DNA of 64,000 nt from Branchiostoma floridae. Its lineage: Eukaryota > Chordata > Leptocardii > Amphioxiformes > Branchiostomatidae. The position numbers were made by a program, and so were the translations under genes. The notes under the pieces were generated by a model. The model had not been told where the DNA came from. It searched no databases and saw only the letters and a list, made by a program, of their open reading frames with translations. This document shows, one piece after another, positions 12,427-23,399 of this stretch. The DNA lies in the NCBI RefSeq assembly GCF_000003815.2, contig NC_049982.1:425815-489814 (forward strand), in the 5' to 3' direction. How positions within the stretch are numbered: the stretch's first letter is position 1; every line of letters starts with the position of its first letter.

Positions 12427-13023
12427 CTAGAAGCGCTTCTAGAATAAAAGCAAATCCCAGGTTATTTTCCATACCAAAAAACGCTTCTGGGATATTCAGA
12501 ACACGTCGCAACAGAAGGAGCGCGTTCTGGATGTCAAAGATGCCCTCTGCTCGGGGCAGACTCTTAATAAACATATCCAGCATATGCTCTTGTGACCTGC
12601 GAAGTGTTTTGGATGGAGCAAAAATTACCCTTTGCTATAGATCTCAACGTGTTTACTGCGGCTCACACACCGAAGTATCGCTATCTCAAACCAAACCAAA
12701 CCAAACAAACACAAGAAACCCCGCGCGGGGAGAACAAAGATGGCGGCCTTCTGACTACGAAAAATCAGATGCAAAATAGTCTCCGCCTCCGAAGATCCTA
12801 GGCTCCTCCCTCAAGTGCACGATCTCGATAAACACGTCAGCCTTTCGTGAATGCGCTTCGACAGGAGTAATGCGCTTCGACATGAGCGCATTTAGGATAT
12901 CTAGAACGCCCTCATTGCTTGCGACGTGTTCTGGATATCCCAGAAGCGGTTTTGGGATAGAAGACAATCTGGGATGCAAACCTATCCCAGATATGCTTCT
13001 ATCCTAGAAGCGCTTTTGGGATA
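12427..13023. mobile_element. Foldback element with about 125-bp inverted arms
   Basis: The left arm (about 12427-12540, CTAGAAGCGCTTCTAG...TTCTGGGATATTCAGAACACGT) is found inverted at about 12893-13022 (ACGTGTTCTGGATATCCCAGAAGCGG...CTAGAAGCGCTTTTGGG). The spacer is about 350 bp. TATCCCAGAAGCG-type motifs recur within the arms. I see no transposase. Confidence 0.6.
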
Positions 13024-13159
13024 GAAGACATTCTGGGATATAACAATAAGTGTATCATATATATCATATAAGTGTCCATAAAACAAGTCCATCAACGTTC
13101 AAAGATCAAAAGCAAAAATGTAAGAAAGTCGAGGTCGGAGGTCAAGATACTACATGAGG

Positions 13160-13590
13160 CATGTCCCTTAAGGCAGCCTTAAACTGCCCTAGTGTTGTAA
13201 CTCTTCTTAAGTCCGCTGGAAGTGCATTGTAGTATATTATACCTCTGAAATGAGACAGCGTGGTGAGCAGCTAATTTGGTGTTATTGGGTTTATCTAGTG
13301 TTGTGGCTGCGTAACAGTTGGTCGTGTGCAAAAGTGGCGTCTAAGTATGTAAAGGCAAGCTCGTTTATATATTTGAAAATCATGACACACATGTCATCCT
13401 TTCTGTGCTGCATCGAGTGAGTCCAATTGATCATGAGACCAATGTTTAAGTTCTGGACACTGGATCGTTGTTTCATTGGTAGGATGCCTCTGGCAGGAAG
13501 GTTTTGAAGGACATGGAGTTGTAGCTGCTTGGTGATGCTACAGTTTTCCCATACAATATCACAAAACTCAAGTAGTGATAAAATCATAGA
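13160..13590 (-). mobile_element. Degenerate LINE (non-LTR) reverse-transcriptase C-terminus
   Basis: The minus strand reads LLEFCDIVWENCSITKQLQL, then LQNLPARGILP and MCVMIFKYINELA, the pattern seen after the RT domain in CR1/jockey-like LINEs (FDYCDVVW...LQKLQNRA...MMYKI). Further downstream the reading continues with frameshifts toward the usual SLK/YNT tail. 5'-truncated and broken. Confidence 0.65.
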
Positions 13591-14155
13591 TCACCATGCT
13601 TGCAATGTTGACAGTGAGACGCCTTAGTTAACCTGTTTTCTGAGAAACCTTAGAACATACCATGTCAATGTGCTAGTTCTATGAGATATTGCAATCAAGG
13701 ATAACAAAAAATATTTAAATAATATGCTTAATTCCAAATACGGCGACCATTTTGTATTTTCCGGGATCATCCTGGATCATCCTGGGTCAATAGGTTGTCT
13801 ACATTGTTTATGCTATTGTATATGTAGGCCATCTTCTTAAAATACTGCAGAATACGTTCATGTATAGAAAATATTCTTTTGGACATTTTTATTCATTTTT
13901 CACAGTTTTTGGTGGGTGAGTTGATAGGCCGGTTGCCATACCCTAGTTTTTGATAAGCTCCCAATGCGGTCCGTAGAAAGTTTTTTTTTTTTTTTTTTTG
14001 CTGTTTATATACCTCTGAGGTGTGCTCTACAAGAACCAAAATTAAATTCATATTGATAGACATTAACAAGGTATTTGGACCAAGGCCACTAATACACCTA
14101 CCTCATAAAAGAGTAGAAAAATCCATTTGGCTGTTAATGTTACTCCCTACCTCAG

Positions 14156-14443
14156 CGTACATCAGCCTGGGATGCTGGAGGGACACATCAGACCGCGCCA
14201 TTCCGGAACTCGAGACGACAGATCCACGCCTGGACGGAGACTACACGTCACGAGACAACGCCATAGGAAAGTGTTACCAAGTAGCACATTCTCGTGGTTT
14301 CCCCATGTTTGCTGTACAGCATAACGGGCAGTGTTTTGGGTCTGCCAATGGGCTCAACACCTACAAAAAGTACGGCCCTTCGACAACCTGTGCATCGGAC
14401 GGCGAGGGCGGACCTTGGGGAAATGAAGTGTACAAGATTAAAG
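14156..14443 (+). CDS. GCWRD (WSC-like) extracellular domain exon, copy 1
   Basis: A 288-nt exon with acceptor CTACCTCAG and donor AAAG/GTCAGA, phase 1 at both ends, which is the mark of a shuffled extracellular module. It encodes YISLGCWRDTSDRAIPELE, then DGDYTSRDNAIGKCYQVA, FPMFAVQHNGQCFGSANGL and YKKYGPSTTC...GPWGNEVYKI. Cysteines and the GCWRD start resemble a WSC-like module common in secreted invertebrate proteins. The parent gene is not identifiable here; it may precede the receptor exons at 17 kb or belong to another gene. Confidence 0.75.
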
Positions 14444-14699
14444 GTCAGACTCTAATAAATGGTGTACAGGTATACTCGATGACTATTATTTAAGGTTCGT
14501 CTTATAACGATAGATGAGCAAAGTGGAGTTTGCTGGGTATAATGCAGTATACCGACATTTTTGTTCCGAGACGATATCATACACATAAAACGTTATCGTT
14601 TTAACCGTAAAAAACGGATATCGTAGACCCTTTTTTGCTAGTTCAAGGTACGTTTTTAGATACTATATGTTGACCCGGAAATGATGCCATAAGATCCGT

Positions 14700-15042
14700 G
14701 TATAGTTCACGTCACGTGTGGCGCAAAGTACGTGACCTGTTTTGCATATGCCACACGTCACGTTTGACATACCAAGACACGTCACTTGTACTTAACGTGT
14801 GACATAAGGTTTTTTTTTTGTCTGTTTCGTATAAGACGTCACGTACCTTTGAGTTAAACACATGTAAATGTGACGTGTGGCATCGGTATGTCACGTACCT
14901 TATGCCACACGTTAAGGAACATGTGCATGTTTTGGTATGTCGGACGTGACGTATGACTTCTGTAAAAGTCACGTACTTTTTGTCACACGTGACAGGAATT
15001 AAACACGGATCTGGTAAATTACGTCACGTACGTTCTACAAAG
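14700..15042. repeat. Region dense in ACGTCACGT / CACGTGAC motifs, copy 1
   Basis: CACGTCACGT, GACGTCACGTAC, TGTCACGTACC and related words recur roughly every 20-40 bases on both strands, with partial inverted symmetry (GCCACACGTCACG against CGTGTGGC). Repeated in the second duplication unit at about 15980-16317. Confidence 0.7.
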
Positions 15043-15429
15043 ATTTCCGGGATCATTTTAGATCATCCTGGGTCAATATATTGTCTACATTGTTTATGCT
15101 ATTGTATAGGTAGGCCATCTTCTTAAAATACTGCAGAATACGTTTATGTATAGAAAATATTCTTTTGGACATTTTTATTCATTTTTCACAGTTTTTGGTG
15201 GGTGAGTTGATAGGCCGGTTGCCATACTCTAGTTTTTGATAAGCTTCCAATGCGGTCCGTAGAAAGTTTTTTTGCTGTTTCTATACCTCTGAGGTGTGCT
15301 CTACAAGAACCAAAATTAATTTCATATTGATAGACATTAACATGATATTTGGACCAAGGCCACTAATACACCTACCTCATAAAAGAGTAGAAAAATCCAT
15401 TTGGCTGTTAATGTTACTCCCTACCTCAG

Positions 15430-15676
15430 CGGCGTACATCAGCCTGGGATGCTGGAGGGACACATCAGACCGCGCCATTCCGGAACTCGAGACGACAGAT
15501 CCACGCCTGGACGGAGACTACACGTCACGAGACAACGCCATAGGAAAGTGTTACCAAGTAGCACATTCTCGTGGTTTCCCCATGTTTGCTGTACAGAATG
15601 GCGGCTGGTGTGCTGGGTCTGTTGATGGGCTCAACACCTACAAAAAGTACGGCCCTTCGACAACCTGTGCATCGGA
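15430..15676 (+). CDS. GCWRD (WSC-like) domain exon, copy 2, cut by gap
   Basis: Same exon as 14156-14443 with a 3-base insertion at the 5' end. The middle differs: QNGGWCAGSVDGL replaces QHNGQCFGSANGL. The 3' end is hidden by N. Coding changes concentrated in one loop while flanks stay identical suggest either real diversification or allelic copies joined by the assembler. Confidence 0.7.
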
Positions 15677-15868
15677 NNNNNNNNNNNNNNNNNNNNNNNN
15701 NNNNNNNNNNNNNNNNNNNNNNNNNNNNNNNNNNNNNNNNNNNNNNNNNNNNNNNNNNNNNNNNNNNNNNNNNNNNNNNNNNNNNNNNNNNNNNNNNNNN
15801 NNNNNNNNNNNNNNNNNNNNNNNNNNNNNNNNNNNNNNNNNNNNNNNNNNNNNNNNNNNNNNNNNNNN
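15677..15868. other. Assembly gap (192 N)
   Basis: Gap inside the second GCWRD exon copy and its following intron. Confidence 1.
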
Positions 15869-16317
15869 GATATCGTTTTAACCGTAAAAAACGGATATCG
15901 TAGACCCTTTTTTGCTAGTTCAAGGTACGTTTTTAGATAATATATGTTGACACGGAAATGATGCCATAAGATCCGTGTATAGTTCACGTCATGTGTGGCG
16001 CAAAGTACGTGACCTGTTTTGCATATGCCACACGTCACGTTTGACATACCAAGACACGTCACTTGTACTTAACGTGTGACATAAGGTTTTTTTTGTCTGT
16101 TTCGTATAAGACGTCACGTACCTTTGAGTTAAACACATGTAAATGTGACGTGTGGCATCGGTATGTCACGTACCTTATGCCACACGTTAAGGAACATGTG
16201 CATGTTTTGGTATGTCGGACGTGACGTATGACTTCTGTAAAAGTCACGTACTTTTTGTCACACGTGACAGGAATTAAACACGGATCTGGTAAATTACGTC
16301 ACGTACGTTCTACAAAG

Positions 16318-16892
16318 TTAACGATCAGTCATCAGTCATTAAATCGTAAACTAAGTTATACGAGTATGCCGCATGTAGCCTATGACGTGTTTGTAATAGG
16401 TCAAACGTCACGTATGCTACGTCCCATGTGACGTGGATTTTGATAAAACGTATATCTCTCCCGTATTTTTAAACAAATATATTGCCATAAAATGTACCAA
16501 GTAATATGACGCCACGTAACTATGCACAACTTTGTACACATGCAACCCTACCTTCTATTGTTTGAAGGTAGATGACGTCACGTAACTTTGCACAACTTCG
16601 GACAACTTCGTACATTGTCACCCTACCCTGCCTACTCTCTGAAGTTAGAACTTGAACTTTATTTATTTGCTTTAAGACAACAAATGTCCATAGCAATATC
16701 ATAAACATAAAATATAACAATCACAATGAAAAAGAAACCATAAGAGTAATAATATTAAAAGTACCATAATGACAGACGGAAACAACATGAGAAACAATAA
16801 TAAAAACAAATATATACAACAACAACGCACATAAAGGCAAACAATCACGGAGCCCTCATCACACTGCACGAAACCAATAATATGCTGGATGC
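16318..16892. other. Non-coding, repeat-derived
   Basis: More CACGTCACGT-like words to about 16610, then a GAACTTTATTTATTTGCTTTAAGACAAC-type stretch (about 16645-16860) of the kind found at LINE 3' ends. No exon recognised. Confidence 0.5.
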
Positions 16893-16992
16893 NNNNNNNN
16901 NNNNNNNNNNNNNNNNNNNNNNNNNNNNNNNNNNNNNNNNNNNNNNNNNNNNNNNNNNNNNNNNNNNNNNNNNNNNNNNNNNNNNNNNNNNN
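16893..16992. other. Assembly gap (100 N)
   Basis: Gap directly upstream of the first visible receptor exon. Confidence 1.
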
Positions 16993-19366
16993 ACGGAAGG
17001 TGGCGTCTCCGGCACAACAAGTCGCTGAGTCTGGACGGGCGGTTGGCGGATAACCTGTGGGTACCCGACACTTTCATCCCCAACGCTAAGGAGTCGTTTC
17101 TACACAAGGTCACGGTGGATAACAGGCTGATACGGTTGTATCCGGACGGCAGGATCATATACGGGCTGCGGTGAGTTACAACATACTCACATTTCCACAC
17201 CGGGACCCGGCCGGGCTCTTTTTGGAAACCCAAAATGAAACTCAATCAAGAAATGTCAATTTGCACAACTCATGCTCAAGACTGTCGAATGAAGTCGGAC
17301 ATCCAGGTATCAAGATGTTCGAGATGTTCATGACGTCCAGGCTTATTTGTTTGCTAAATGAATCAAATGGAAATTGATCGATAATGATCAGGAATTTTTA
17401 CGTTGTGTTTTGTTATCTTCTGTTCGTACTTTTCGTTCCCCCAGAAGCCGGTCGGGCGCCGGTTTGGAATCGTTACCCCACACGGAATTGTAAAATTGCA
17501 TTCTAACGATGACTTATTCGTAATGTGAATTGCACAACATACCACACAATATACGGCATGCTGTATAGATAGTTTTGGCTCAGTGACATAAAAGAAACAA
17601 TGTCCTAACAACATCTAAGAGGATTTCGTCTCAGTGCCGAATTTACAGATACCCTTGTATAGAAATGTGCCGAATGTGATCCCCATGTCGGATCTGCTGA
17701 GTACAACAGTCCTGCTGTTCTTTTGATGTAGCACGCTAGTCTAAAGCTCCCATTCAAATAGACGCCGTACGCTGAGTAACCATGCAGCTAGCAAAACTGG
17801 ATTGTGTGACCCTTGATTTCTGTAATTGGAATACCGGTCACGATTCAAAAGTATGATTTAAAAGACAGCAATACGTACAGCGCGTATAAAATTGTTGATT
17901 TTTTAAAATGTACTCCCTATTGTTTTATCGCAACGCGGTTGCAGCCTCCTATTGAAAGGATGTAAGGAACCTGCCCGTAACTTCTACCCCACCTGTAGCG
18001 CCTTCCTGAGAGAACCGAGCGGCACTTGTCTAATTCTAAGCCTATTAACGCTTCTCCTCCCGGACCCGCAGTAATCCCCTGCAGGCCGCTAATGAAAACC
18101 CTGAAGCGGAATCGATCTGCGTAGTTCCGGGAGGAAGCTGGAGCAAATGCTCTCAAGTCGTCCGGGGAACCGCGACATGTCTCCAACTCAAACCAAAGTT
18201 AGTAAGCTGGACTGCACCATCACGGGATTTTGGGATTTTCATGCAATTAACAGAAGTGTGCGATTATCCTTTGTGCAATTAACTGATTTCCACTGTATTT
18301 TGATGATGGAGCTTGCCTTGACCCAAAAACTTTTCAAAAACTCCTCGAACTGACAAGAGTATACTTCCGATACTTTGATACGGTGTGACATCAACAAAAC
18401 CTGGCCTGATGCACGGCACATCCTTAATGTGCCTAAAGAGATCAAGACGAACAGCTCACACACACAGATCGTGTTTTAATCCAGCCTACGGCGTATCAAC
18501 GTTGTTATCATCAATTTTGCAAAGCCATGTGGAACCACTACGTGTATATGTAATCTGTAGGGTAAATCCTGTCAGCTCGCCGTTTCTCATCCTTTGAAAC
18601 GCTACTTTGATGCCGGCCTGTATCGAACATTCCTCAGTACTCCTACTCCAAGGCCTGCCTAGTCATCAGTCCCTGAGGAAAGTAATTACCAGGCGGTTGG
18701 ATTTGGCCTTGATCTCGTGATCGGTTTCAAATTTGACAGGATCGGCGGTACCCATACTAACAACAGAACTGTGGCTAAGAGTAGCGTTATTGATTGAGCC
18801 AGAAGTTCCGAATTGCTTTGTTGATGTCAGGCTCCTGTACACAATATACGGGTAAAGTTGCATCAACCTAATGAGGCCGAGACCATTTCGCGTGAAAAAG
18901 ACCACCACGTACATCATGACATGTGACAATCCCTGCATGACAGATATAGGAAAATATATTAAAGAAAGTTTAGACATTAGAAACTCCTCCAATGATTGTA
19001 AAAGCCACCAATGACTGTAAGAAACGTATCCCATACTACAACTTCAGTGTATTAATTAGATATGTAGATGTAGATGCCATACTTTGTACCCTGTACAATT
19101 GTTGTGCAATAAAGCTATCTTTCATGAACGTGCAACTACTTGTTGGAAAGAGGGAGGGGGGTAATCAAGTTTTATTATGTAATTTAGTAATCTCAGTAAG
19201 CTTATATATGACATATGTCTGTTAGAGCTCAACAACGTGCAAAAAGATCTTTGCCGTAAAGTAGGAGTAGCAGTCGTCAAATAACACTACTCCAGTTCAT
19301 TACCAAGTTCACCTGGTCATGTCGTTATGAGATCTTGACAAAATACTGTAAACCCTATAAACGTCC

Positions 19367-19400
<34 letters not shown>

Positions 19401-21893
19401 ATTTGTGTTTGTTCTTCAGGATCACAGCGAAGGCCGAGTGCGACATGGATCTGCGGAAGTACCCGATGGACGAACAGAACTGCACACTGGAGTTCGAGAG
19501 TTGTAAGTCATGCGGAACTTCAAATAAGTCATGTCATGTTTCTCGCTTTGTCGCATGATAGAATGGGCAATATTCATGCATTTCGCCTTATTTTATTTCT
19601 ATATGAGCTATGCCTATCTAAGCTTACCCTGTGAACATGCCATGTTTTCACACCTACAACATTCAGCTGATCCTGCTGAAAAAAAAAAACATACTCGTTA
19701 AGGGATAAGATGGATGTTGTGGGCGGGCTTGGTCGCTCAAGAGCCCGCTGGCTACCTGGGTGCTTTCAGTTCATTCGAGCCCATAACACTTAGGAAGCCA
19801 CACGGCGAAACATGTTTGTTGTGTGTCGGTTCGAATAAAGTTCCTAAACGGGGAACATGCGGCTCCAGCGTCTTTTCTGAAGATGTGGCGTAAGTGTGAA
19901 CGGTTGGCTTGAGGTCTCCTTCTCCACATATATCTACAGGGTGCTTTCAGTTCATTCCTTTTCAGAAAATACGCAGACTATTAATGTGTGGGCTTCAAAC
20001 GTTTCAGACGGGTACAACTTCGCGGACATGGTTTACCTGTGGCGGAGGGGGAAATCCTCCATCTCCGGGATAACCACACTCAAAAAAGATTTCTATTATT
20101 AAAAGCTTGGTGGCAGCGGACTACTACTTGTGGCTTACGATGGAATGCCAGGGTCGACAATATTCGTGCATTTTGTCCTCTTCAGTTCTAGCAACTTTGC
20201 CTATTTCTAGATTTTCTGCCTCTTACATCCACCTGCCCTTGCTAAAAAAAAAGTTACTCGACAGGCAAATTATCAGGATGTATTTGGCGGGCTGGGTCGC
20301 TGAAGGTCCCACTGTTTTTTGGGAGGGAGTCAGCTTTGTTACCGGAGAATTACTCGACTAGACCCTATCTGGATCCACATTTATCTTTACAAATATGTTG
20401 AGAATTCGGGCTCATGTCTATACAGACAAAGATGTGTGCATCAATGCGTGTATTTGAATCCTTTCAGACGGGTACAACTTTGCGGACATGGTTTACCTGT
20501 GGCGGAGGGGGAAATCCTCCATATCCGGGATCACGACACTGAAGCTGCAGCAGTTCAACGTCGGCAGCTTCAACGTGCACAGCTCGTTCGCGCGGTACGA
20601 AACAGGTAAGACTATAGTTATACCAGATTTAAAAAAAAAATTTCTTATCGTAAGATTACTAGTATCTCAAAGAATAGCTACGGCAAACATAAAACCACTG
20701 GTCAGACTGGATGAAGAGCGACGGAAGTGGCGGATTTGCACAGCTCGCTCGCGCGGTACGAAACAGGTAAGACTCATGATACCATCTACAGCAAAATAGT
20801 TCTCATAGCAAGATGATTCCAAAGCATAGCCAGGACAAGCATATTGGGTAGTTTTAAAGAACGCTTGCAGATAGATGTGCAAAAGTTAGGTGTAATGAGT
20901 CGTTCGGTGTAATATAACCAGCTGCTGCCGCGCCGCGTGCCTGCGAAGCTGATGTGTTACGCCGAACGGCGGTTATACCGGCTATATAGATACAGATACA
21001 GAAGCAATAAAGCAACTGGCAAGATTTGATGAAGAGCGACGTACGGCAATGGAGGACTTTTGTTGAAATGTTGAACGGTGCACTGCTCCTGCGGCTGACT
21101 AGTTGCGGGACTGCTGATGATGATGATAATAATAATTGAAGTTTATTTGCCGAGGGCTAATTGCAACATGAAACATACAGAAACTATAGTAAACATACAT
21201 AAAATAAAGTAATTTGGTATAGATAACAATGGTGAAAAATGTAGACAAGTGACTATTCTATCAATGATATGGACTGCTGAGAGCTACAGTCTACGCATTT
21301 GGGGTTCGACTTCTTTTCTGGAAGCAGTGGAAGACGAAGTACCCCACTTTTTCTATGATGAGTGGGTTATGTGACGTTAACAGGGTTATAGCTTTGTTTT
21401 CATCGGTAAGCGTTTGGAAATTTTTGTGTGTTTTGCATACCTCTTCAAATAACTCCTTTCTTTCCTGGTCATTAGAGAGGCAGTTGGAAATAAAATGTAT
21501 TTCGTCTTCCACCGGTTTTGCAATACAATGGTTACAGGTTCTTTCGCCCATAATGATGCTGAAGGTGATGCTGAAATGATAAAAATGATGGTGTCTGTGA
21601 TGATGATGATGTTGATGATGCTGTTAAAGATGAAGAGGATCTTGCAGTTGATAACAATGATGATGAAGATGATGATGTCGATGATGATGTTGTTTGTATT
21701 CCGAATATCCCTCTGCAGTAACAATGTTTATTTTATCCAGGTGATTTCCCGAAGATCGTCTTCAGTTTCCAGATCCAGCGCCAGGCGTTCTACTTCATCC
21801 TGCAGACGTACATCCCGTCCATCCTGCTGGTGGTGCTGTCATGGGTCTCCTTCTGGATCAACCCGGATGCAGTACCGGCAAGAGTCGCACTGG
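16993..21893 (+). CDS. GABA-A/glycine-type Cys-loop receptor, ligand domain to M1 (partial)
   Basis: Exons 16993-17170, 19420-19502, 20468-20605 and 21741-21893 join in frame with GT-AG boundaries (the first is cut by the gap). The peptide has [17 protein letters not shown], then [15 protein letters not shown], the 13-residue Cys-loop, then [18 protein letters not shown]1 is [22 protein letters not shown], followed by [16 protein letters not shown] before M2 marks anion-selective members. It most resembles GABA-A subunits, but a subtype cannot be assigned. Family role: pentameric ligand-gated chloride channel at the plasma membrane. M2, M3-M4 loop and M4 are not found anywhere later in the window, so the gene is truncated, misassembled or continues elsewhere. 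Confidence 0.9.
17189..17475. mobile_element. MITE-like element in receptor intron
   Basis: ATTTCCACACCGGGACCCGGCCGG at the left and GCCGGTTTGGAA at the right are inverted relatives; the same pair bounds a shorter copy at 51643-51830. No coding capacity. Confidence 0.5.
17476..19364. other. Receptor intron; MITE fragment and one unassigned minus-strand ORF
   Basis: About 18190-18300 resembles the right part of the 52288-52466 MITE. On the minus strand 18987-18651 there is an open stretch with acceptor CTGTCATGCAG and a hydrophobic segment (MMYVVVFF) followed by a polar tail. It may be an exon of an unrelated nested gene, but I do not recognise it. Confidence 0.35.
19365..19401 (+). repeat. 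(GTT)n microsatellite next to a receptor splice acceptor
   Basis: About 12 GTT repeats end 18 bases before the AG acceptor of exon 19420-19502 and form most of its pyrimidine-poor tract. Confidence 0.9.
19992..20082 (+). pseudogene. 5'-part copy of receptor exon 20468-20605
   Basis: Acceptor TTTCAG and the coding start [20 protein letters not shown], then divergence after ATAACCACACT. It lies 460 bp upstream of the intact exon in the same intron. The duplicated block includes upstream repeats (19676-19760 matches 20238-20320). Confidence 0.85.
20736..20775 (+). pseudogene. 3'-end copy of receptor exon 20468-20605 with donor
   Basis: GCACAGCTCGCTCGCGCGGTACGAAACAG followed by GTAAGACT repeats the last 29 bases of the exon and its donor. 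It lies downstream of the intact exon. Confidence 0.85.
21120..21560 (-). mobile_element. LINE 3'-end relic
   Basis: The minus strand reads [20 protein letters not shown] then [16 protein letters not shown], the zinc-knuckle-like tail typical of some LINE ORF2 proteins. An AAGTTTATTTGCCGAGGGCTAA-like end follows at 21140-21165. 5' truncated. Confidence 0.65.
21575..21695. repeat. GATGAT-rich microsatellite
   Basis: Interrupted GATGAT/ATGATG tract in the intron before the M1 exon. Confidence 0.8.
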
Positions 21894-22188
21894 GTCGGTG
21901 ATGTACATATCTATAGAGATCTATCATTGTAAGCGAGAACAACTGGGATGTTTCTCATATCCGATATGTATTAGATTCTCTGTTTCTGATAAAAGCAGCT
22001 GCTACAGTGCTGACCGTGAGCACCCTTATAGGGCCTTCACACTGAAACCGAAGCAGCAGGAATCAAGCAGAACCAGCCGGAATGAAGTATTTGCAAAATT
22101 CGTGCCACATTCGGAGCCATTCGGGTGGGAATTCCAAATTGACCTTATATCGCCTTCACACGAGAAGGAATGAGCCAAAATGCCGTCA

Positions 22189-22288
22189 NNNNNNNNNNNN
22201 NNNNNNNNNNNNNNNNNNNNNNNNNNNNNNNNNNNNNNNNNNNNNNNNNNNNNNNNNNNNNNNNNNNNNNNNNNNNNNNNNNNNNNNN
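22189..22288. other. Assembly gap (100 N)
   Basis: Follows the M1 exon by 300 bases. The left flank carries two related GCCTTCACAC-containing repeat copies. Confidence 1.
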
Positions 22289-22440
22289 GTCCAGCCCCCG
22301 AAGAGTCTGGACGTCTAAAGGATTGACATGAATGAAATTAAAGCCATCATATAGAAGTCAAACGAGTGACATTTGGTATAACATCTACACAAATCACAGT
22401 CCAAAGGATGAATTAATATAAATATTAACAAAATTATAAA

Positions 22441-22570
22441 TTAAAAAACAGAAAGAAACAAACATGCCGATAACGGGGATCGACCCCGGGTCGGCGAATT
22501 ACAAATCGAGCAACTGACGTGGTCAGTTTGGCAGCGCTTAAACCCCACTGTTACACAATAAGCAGCATAA
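22441..22570 (-). mobile_element. tRNA-derived SINE-like element
   Basis: On the minus strand, GGGGTCGATCCCC resembles a Pol III B box and is preceded by a tRNA-like arm region (CTGCCAAACTGACCACGTC). A related copy lies at about 51400-51550 (GACGTGGTCAGTTTG/GGCGTGGTCAGTTTG shared). Confidence 0.45.
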
Positions 22571-23399
22571 TATATTTGACCCCCCCCCCCACAGAAAAAT
22601 ACTAGTATGTGGACGTCGTCACGATCAAAATAAAGATAACTAGTTACCGTCAAAAAACAGAAATGATGCACAAAACACCATGACATCTCGTGTGGAAGTA
22701 TCTTTTCCCCTTTCCCAAGGAAAACTGATTTCGCCTACTAACGTTATCAGTTCATGCATGTTTTTGACAACAAACGGAGATACACAACGACGGCAGTGGC
22801 TTGTCAGCACTTGCCTGCGGTACCAGCGTTCCACAGTTCTCATATAACGTTGTTTTGACGAATTTCACAAACGAAAACACCTTTCAATGTACATTAACAA
22901 CGGAGTGAACAATGTAAGGCTAGCCATATCTCACCTAAAGATGTTCTGCTACCGATGACAACCGAAACTGGGTAGAAGCTGACGTAAAATGCGCAGAAAA
23001 CTGCAGACTAAATGCAGTTGCTGCGGGAGTCTGTGACGTAAATGTAAAATTAAAAATGGACGAGTCCGGGGTGGAATCTTCAAGAAGGTCTGCATAAAAA
23101 TCTCAAACCTAAAAGTTTCTTTCCGTATATATATTTTGTGTATATTTGTAATTGCTGTTTTCAAAATAATGGTCACATATTATATTCCTATTTTCTTTGC
23201 AGTAACCTTTTATGGAGTAACATAAATTACAAAATCCTCTCAAATATGAATGGTTCCGTCTACATATAAACATGACAATCAAATGTTGCGTCATTGCAGA
23301 CGAAGTGTTCCTTTCTCTTCGCTAATTGGCTGGCGGCACAATTCAATTACTAGTAATTAGCAGACTGACACCTGTCACCTGTCGCCCAAGGCGGGAGTT

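Larger units (their letters stand above)
13757..15043 (+). repeat. 1.28-kb tandem duplication, copy 1
   Basis: TTTCCGGGATCAT at 13757 recurs at 15044, and ACGTCACGTACGTTCTACAAAG ends both copies (15042 and 16317). Each unit contains one GCWRD exon and a stretch rich in ACGTCACGT. Copies are nearly identical apart from small indels (for example the poly-T at 13980). Confidence 0.9.
15044..16317 (+). repeat. 1.28-kb tandem duplication, copy 2 (with internal gap)
   Basis: Second copy of 13757-15043, interrupted by N at 15677-15868. TTTCCGGGATCAT starts it and ACGTACGTTCTACAAAG ends it. Confidence 0.9.

Noticed and set aside
22000-22045. ACAGTGCTGACCGTGAGCACC (TVLTVST), like receptor M2
   Set aside because: The frame does not match the split codon left by exon 21893, flanking residues do not fit M2, and the sequence runs into a dispersed repeat.
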